This document shows positions 63,640 to 64,000 of a DNA stretch of 64,000 nt, piece by piece. The translations under genes were made by a program, and so were the position numbers. The stretch's first letter is position 1; each line of letters starts with the position of its first letter. The notes under the pieces were generated by a model. It did not search any database, was not told where the DNA came from, and saw nothing but the letters and a program-made list of their open reading frames with translations. Location: NCBI RefSeq assembly GCF_004027225.2, contig NC_044277.2:140549057-140613056 (forward strand). The letters run 5' to 3'. This DNA comes from Strigops habroptila. Taxonomy: Eukaryota > Chordata > Aves > Psittaciformes > Psittacidae.

Positions 63640-64000
63640 CCTCAGGGGTCACCCCGGAGGAGCCCGGCCTGACAGAAAGCAAGCCCGGGCCGCCTGAGGA
63701 AAGAAAGCCCACGCCCACCAGCGAGTGAGCGCCCACCACCGCCCCGCAGCCCGCAGCAGACCCTCACCGCGCAGAGGAGACGAGGAAGCAGCCCCGCACC
63801 TTCCCCGCCCCAAGGGCCGCACCGCGGCCGCCCGTGCCACGCAGCCCGCCGCCTCCCGCGCCGCCCCGGCCGCCACAGCAACCCCCGCGCCACCCCGCCG
63901 CTGCCCTCGCCCCGGCCCTCGTCCACCGATCGGGCCCTCGACGCTTCGTCTCAGCGCCGCCTGCCCGCAAAGCGCCGCGGGCGCCCGCTGCCGGGGCTAA
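63640..64000. promoter_or_regulatory. CpG-island promoter of TOPAZ1 (cut by window end)
   Basis: GC- and CpG-dense sequence, with runs of CCGCC and GCCGC, begins about 130 bases upstream of the TOPAZ1 ATG and runs off the window. A good acceptor (TTGCTGATTCTAG|G at 63524) sits ten bases before the ATG, so the leader may be spliced from an upstream noncoding exon. The open frames on both strands here are GC by-products. Confidence 0.75.

Overview
The window reads as nuclear DNA of a bird. It carries CR1 LINE fragments with the avian 3' end (runs of ATTCTATGATTCTATG, and the antisense 'tggaaaagacctttaagatcat' type), an avian ERVL-type solo LTR, AT-rich introns and two CpG-island promoters. There are no operons, tRNAs, rRNAs or CRISPR arrays. 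I cannot name the species.

Layout. Two protein-coding genes lie head-to-tail on the minus strand. TOPAZ1 (germ-cell protein, testis- and ovary-specific PAZ-domain family) starts at a CpG island at the right edge (63.6-64 kb). I rebuilt it as about 20 coding exons from 63514 down to a TAG stop at 29611, with an AATAAA signal just beyond. About 5 kb of unremarkable AT-rich sequence follows. TCAIM (mitochondrial T-cell activation inhibitor, DUF4460/DUF4461 family) starts at a second CpG island (about 23.9-24.8 kb), with its ATG at 22441 and 10 coding exons running down to about 5.0 kb. The first 5 kb is 3'-flanking or 3'-UTR sequence with no gene I recognise. The TOPAZ1-TCAIM order and orientation match what I recall of other vertebrates.

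Method. Exons were found by reading the minus strand for AG...GT boundaries, open frames and recalled similarity to the mammalian proteins. Splice phases agree across the firmly called joints. The uncertain parts are the TOPAZ1 exon 1 boundary, the two or three small exons between exon 2 and 52.8 kb, and the end of TCAIM.

What stands out: (1) the last coding exon of TCAIM keeps clear family similarity only if read across three frames, so this assembly predicts a truncated C-terminus; (2) a long open TOPAZ1 exon 1 is cut by one in-frame TAG; (3) an uninterrupted run of 117 G lies in a TCAIM intron; (4) a compact hAT-type element with readable terminal inverted repeats and 8-bp target duplications lies in a TOPAZ1 intron; (5) an LTR in sense orientation sits just before the last two TOPAZ1 exons. 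I found no sign of an undescribed multi-gene system; the interesting material is gene decay or assembly error, and transposable elements.
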